Positions 61,535 to 64,000 of a stretch of 64,000 nucleotides of DNA are shown piece after piece. Numbering within the stretch: the stretch's first letter is position 1; every line of letters begins with the position of its first letter. The position numbers and the translations under genes are program-made. The DNA comes from Burkholderia savannae (GTDB lineage: Bacteria; Pseudomonadota; Gammaproteobacteria; Burkholderiales; Burkholderiaceae): contig NZ_CP013417.1 in NCBI RefSeq assembly GCF_001524445.2, forward strand, positions 3,472,001 to 3,536,000, given 5' to 3'. Under the pieces are notes generated by a model. The model ran no database searches. It had not been told where the DNA came from and was given only the letters and a program-made list of their open reading frames with translations.

Positions 61535-63142
61535 TTACTCGACCGTCGGCGGATGCTCGAACGTGTGGAACGGAGCCGGGCTCGGCACCGTCCATTCGAG
61601 GCCCGTCGCGCCGTCCCACGGCTTGTCGGAAGCGCGCTCGAGCTCGCCGCCGCCGCGATACGCGGGCAGCACGACCGCGAACAGGAAGTACACCTGCGCG
61701 AGGCCGAAGCCGAACGCGCCGATCGTCGCAAGCTGGTTGAAATCGGTGAACTGCGCCGGGTAGTCCGCATAGCGACGCGGCATGCCCGCGAGGCCGACGA
61801 AGTGCATCGGGAAGAACGTGATGTTGAAGGTGATCATCGACGCCCAGAAGTGGATCTTCCCGCGCGTCTCGTTGTACATCCAGCCCGTCCACTTCGGCGC
61901 CCAGTAGTACCACCCGGCGAAGAGCGCGAACAGCGAGCCCGCGACGAGCACGTAGTGGAAGTGCGCGACGACGAAGTACGTGCCGTGGTACTGGATGTCG
62001 AGCGGCGCCATCGCGAGCATCAGGCCCGTGAAGCCGCCCATCGTGAACACGAACAGGAAGCCGATCGCGAACAGCATCGGCGTCTCGAACGTCAGCGAGC
62101 CGCGCCACATCGTGGCCGTCCAGTTGAACACCTTCACGCCCGTCGGCACCGCGATCAGCATCGTCGCGTACATGAAGAACAGCTGGCCCGTGACCGGCAT
62201 GCCGGTCGCGAACATATGGTGCGCCCAGACCATGAACGACAGGATCGCGATCGACGCCGTCGCGTACACCATCGAGCTATAGCCGAACAGCGGCTTGCGC
62301 GAGAACGCCGGGATCACCTGCGACACGATCCCGAACGCCGGCAGAATCATGATGTACACCTCGGGGTGCCCGAAGAACCAGAAGATGTGCTGGTACATCA
62401 CCGGATCGCCGCCGCCCGCCGCGTTGAAGAACGACGTGCCGAAGTGGCGGTCGAACAGCACCATCGTGATCGCGCCGGCCAGAACCGGCATCACCGCGAT
62501 CAGCAGGTAGGCCGTGATGAGCCACGTCCACGCGAACATCGGCATCTTCATCAGCGTCATGCCCGGCGCGCGCATGTTCAGGATCGTCACGACGATGTTG
62601 ATCCCGCCCATGATCGACGACGCGCCCATGATGTGCACCGCGAAGATCGCGAAGTCCATGCCCGGGCCCATCTGCGTCGACAGCGGCGCGTAGAGCGTCC
62701 AGCCGGCCGCCGTCGCGCCGCCCGGCGAGAAGAACGAGCCGACGAGCAGCACCGCCGCGACGGGCAGCAGCCAGAAGCTGAAGTTGTTCATCCGCGCGAA
62801 CGCCATGTCCGACGCGCCGATCTGCAGCGGAATCATCCAGTTCGCGAAGCCGACGAAGGCCGGCATGATCGCGCCGAACACCATGATGAGGCCGTGCATC
62901 GTCGTCAGCTGGTTGAAGAACTCGGGCCGCATGATCTGCAGGCCCGGTTCGAACAGCTCGGCGCGAATCGCGAGCGCCATCACGCCGCCCGACAGGAACA
63001 TGATGAACGAGAACAGCAGGTACAGCGTACCGATATCCTTGTGGTTGGTGGCGAACAGCCAGCGCCGCCAGCCGTGCGGGGTTTCGTGCGCGTGGTCGTC
63101 GTGCGCGTGGCCCGCGGCTACGTCGTGCCCGATGCTAGACAT
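61535..63142 (-). CDS. ctaD: Cytochrome c oxidase subunit I
   Basis: The 535-residue protein carries heme a and the heme a3-CuB site. MHGLIMVFGAIMPAFVGFAN has the heme a ligand; WFFGHPEVYIMILPAFG holds the CuB His and Tyr crosslink region; VWAHHMFATGMPV the CuB His pair; and VVAHFHYVLVAGSLFALFAG the heme ligands. A-type (proton-pumping) residues are present. It follows ctaC with a 43-base gap. Confidence 0.97.
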   Translation of the reverse strand: MSSIGHDVAAGHAHDDHAHETPHGWRRWLFATNHKDIGTLYLLFSFIMFLSGGVMALAIRAELFEPGLQIMRPEFFNQLTTMHGLIMVFGAIMPAFVGFANWMIPLQIGASDMAFARMNNFSFWLLPVAAVLLVGSFFSPGGATAAGWTLYAPLSTQMGPGMDFAIFAVHIMGASSIMGGINIVVTILNMRAPGMTLMKMPMFAWTWLITAYLLIAVMPVLAGAITMVLFDRHFGTSFFNAAGGGDPVMYQHIFWFFGHPEVYIMILPAFGIVSQVIPAFSRKPLFGYSSMVYATASIAILSFMVWAHHMFATGMPVTGQLFFMYATMLIAVPTGVKVFNWTATMWRGSLTFETPMLFAIGFLFVFTMGGFTGLMLAMAPLDIQYHGTYFVVAHFHYVLVAGSLFALFAGWYYWAPKWTGWMYNETRGKIHFWASMITFNITFFPMHFVGLAGMPRRYADYPAQFTDFNQLATIGAFGFGLAQVYFLFAVVLPAYRGGGELERASDKPWDGATGLEWTVPSPAPFHTFEHPPTVE

Positions 63143-63185
63143 GAGAATCTCCTAATGCGAATACGTCGACAAACACAGCGACACG

Positions 63186-64000
63186 TCAAGCCGCCGGGCC
63201 GATCTCGACCCGCCGGGCTTCCTTCGCGTCAGCCCCGCCCGTGATCGTTTCCGGCTTTTTCAGAATGATGTGGTCCTCCGCGACGCCGGCCGACTTCAGC
63301 GCATCGCGCACGGCCTGCGCGCGGCGCTTGGCCAGCTCGGTGTTCGCGTCGGCCGAGCCCGTCTTGTCGGTGAAGCCCGACAGCGCGAGCTTCGCGTCCG
63401 GATGCGCCTTCACATATTCGGCCGCCGCGGCGATCGCGTCCTTCGCGTCGGCCGGCAGCTCGCTCTTGCCCGTCTCGAAATAGATCGCGGCCGGCAGCGC
63501 CTGGGCCTGCGTCTGCGCAGCCGCGCCCGATGCTTCCGCCGCCGGCGCAGCCGCGCCGCCGTCCGCCTGCTGCGCGTCTTCCGGCAGCTTGCCGTTGCGC
63601 GCGTCGGCCACTTGCTTCGGCTGCAGCGAATCGCCCTTATGGTTGCCCCACGAATTGCGCTCGTACGTGATCACCGCCGCGATGTCGAGATCCGACAGCG
63701 ACGCCCACGACGGCATCGCGCCCTTGCCCTTGAGCACCTGCTCGAGGTGGCCGGCGATCGGGCCATTGACGATCTTGCCGCCGTCGAGCGCCGGAAATGC
63801 GCCGACGCCCTTGCCGTTCGGCTGGTGACACGCCGCGCAATTCGCCTTGTAGACTTCTTCGCCGTGCGCCATCAGCTCGGCGCGCGTATACACCTTGTTC
63901 GGATCGACCGCGCCGGCGGCGAGCTTCGCCTTCTGCGCGCTCACCCACTTCGCGTAGTCGTCGTCCGACAGCACTTCGACGACGACCGGCATGTACGCGT
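63186..64000 (-). CDS. ctaC: Cytochrome c oxidase subunit II, C-terminal part, with cytochrome c and OmpA-like domains
   Basis: The gene enters from the right edge, so only the last 270 or so residues are seen and the CuA ligands are mostly outside. The end of the cupredoxin domain (YMPVVVEVLSDDDYAKWV) is followed by a cytochrome c domain with CAACH and axial Met in GAMPSWASLSDLDI. After an Ala/Gln-rich linker there is an OmpA-like domain: IYFETGKSELPADAKDAI, VKAHPDAKLALSGFTDKTGS, ELAKRRAQAVRDAL. The fusion is unusual; ordinary caa3 subunit II stops after cytochrome c. Confidence 0.92.
   Translation of the reverse strand, partial: AYMPVVVEVLSDDDYAKWVSAQKAKLAAGAVDPNKVYTRAELMAHGEEVYKANCAACHQPNGKGVGAFPALDGGKIVNGPIAGHLEQVLKGKGAMPSWASLSDLDIAAVITYERNSWGNHKGDSLQPKQVADARNGKLPEDAQQADGGAAAPAAEASGAAAQTQAQALPAAIYFETGKSELPADAKDAIAAAAEYVKAHPDAKLALSGFTDKTGSADANTELAKRRAQAVRDALKSAGVAEDHIILKKPETITGGADAKEARRVEIGPAA

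Overview
The window comes from a high-GC betaproteobacterium, almost certainly Burkholderia and most likely the B. pseudomallei group. The basis is codon use, the cyd, nag and cox/cta gene content and order, the many heptanucleotide tandem repeats between genes, and typical Burkholderia imuA-imuB-dnaE2 genes. This is recognition from memory; no search was run. No tRNA, rRNA or CRISPR array was seen. Proteins were read directly, and start codons were chosen by ribosome-binding sites and family length.

Layout, left to right. (1) 1-137 is the 3' end of rpoH (heat-shock sigma factor), followed by a strong terminator. (2) 410-3695 is a cytochrome bd operon: cydP-like, cydA, cydB and the 32-residue cydX. 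An FNR/ANR-like palindrome lies upstream and a terminator downstream. (3) 4845-15347 is an N-acetylglucosamine/chitooligosaccharide locus: a secreted GH20 hexosaminidase on the plus strand, facing a minus-strand operon of GntR regulator, nagA, SIS-type deaminase, EIIA-HPr-EI fusion and nagE. GlcNAc oligomers would be cut outside the cytoplasm, taken up and phosphorylated by the PTS, deacetylated and deaminated to fructose-6-phosphate.

(4) 15963-40104 is the most interesting part: a roughly 24-kb biosynthetic locus that matches no product I know. A LysR regulator is divergent from a tightly packed operon (17332-37828). The operon encodes a fatty-acyl-AMP ligase, a divergent acyl-CoA-dehydrogenase-like protein, a carrier protein, three thiolase-fold/KASIII-like proteins with altered active sites, a ferritin-like diiron enzyme, a PLP decarboxylase, an AMP ligase, an acyl-CoA dehydrogenase, a citrate-synthase homologue, a methyltransferase, a TauD-type dioxygenase, an ABC exporter, a diaminobutyrate-type aminotransferase and a membrane desaturase. 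A second short operon (38043-40104) encodes an MFS exporter and a probable heme-oxygenase-like diiron oxidase. The same 29-bp element (27/29 identical), with a second block at identical spacing, lies beside lysR and before the MFS gene. This ties both operons to one regulon. There is no NRPS or modular PKS, so assembly appears to use stand-alone enzymes.

(5) 40232-45553 is the SOS mutagenesis operon imuA-imuB-dnaE2. A complete group II intron (about 45568-47855) with its reverse transcriptase sits in the imuA leader, between a perfect LexA box and the imuA start codon. (6) 48429-51336 is a three-gene ABC importer. It is followed by a solitary MetQ-like binding protein, a chemoreceptor and a YciI-like protein. 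(7) 54909-64000 holds the aa3-type cytochrome c oxidase genes. The structural genes ctaC, ctaD and ctaE, with ctaG and two small proteins, form one minus-strand operon. SURF1, a membrane thioredoxin-like protein, ctaA, ctaB and SCO form another. CtaC runs off the right edge and carries a cytochrome c domain followed by an OmpA-like domain.
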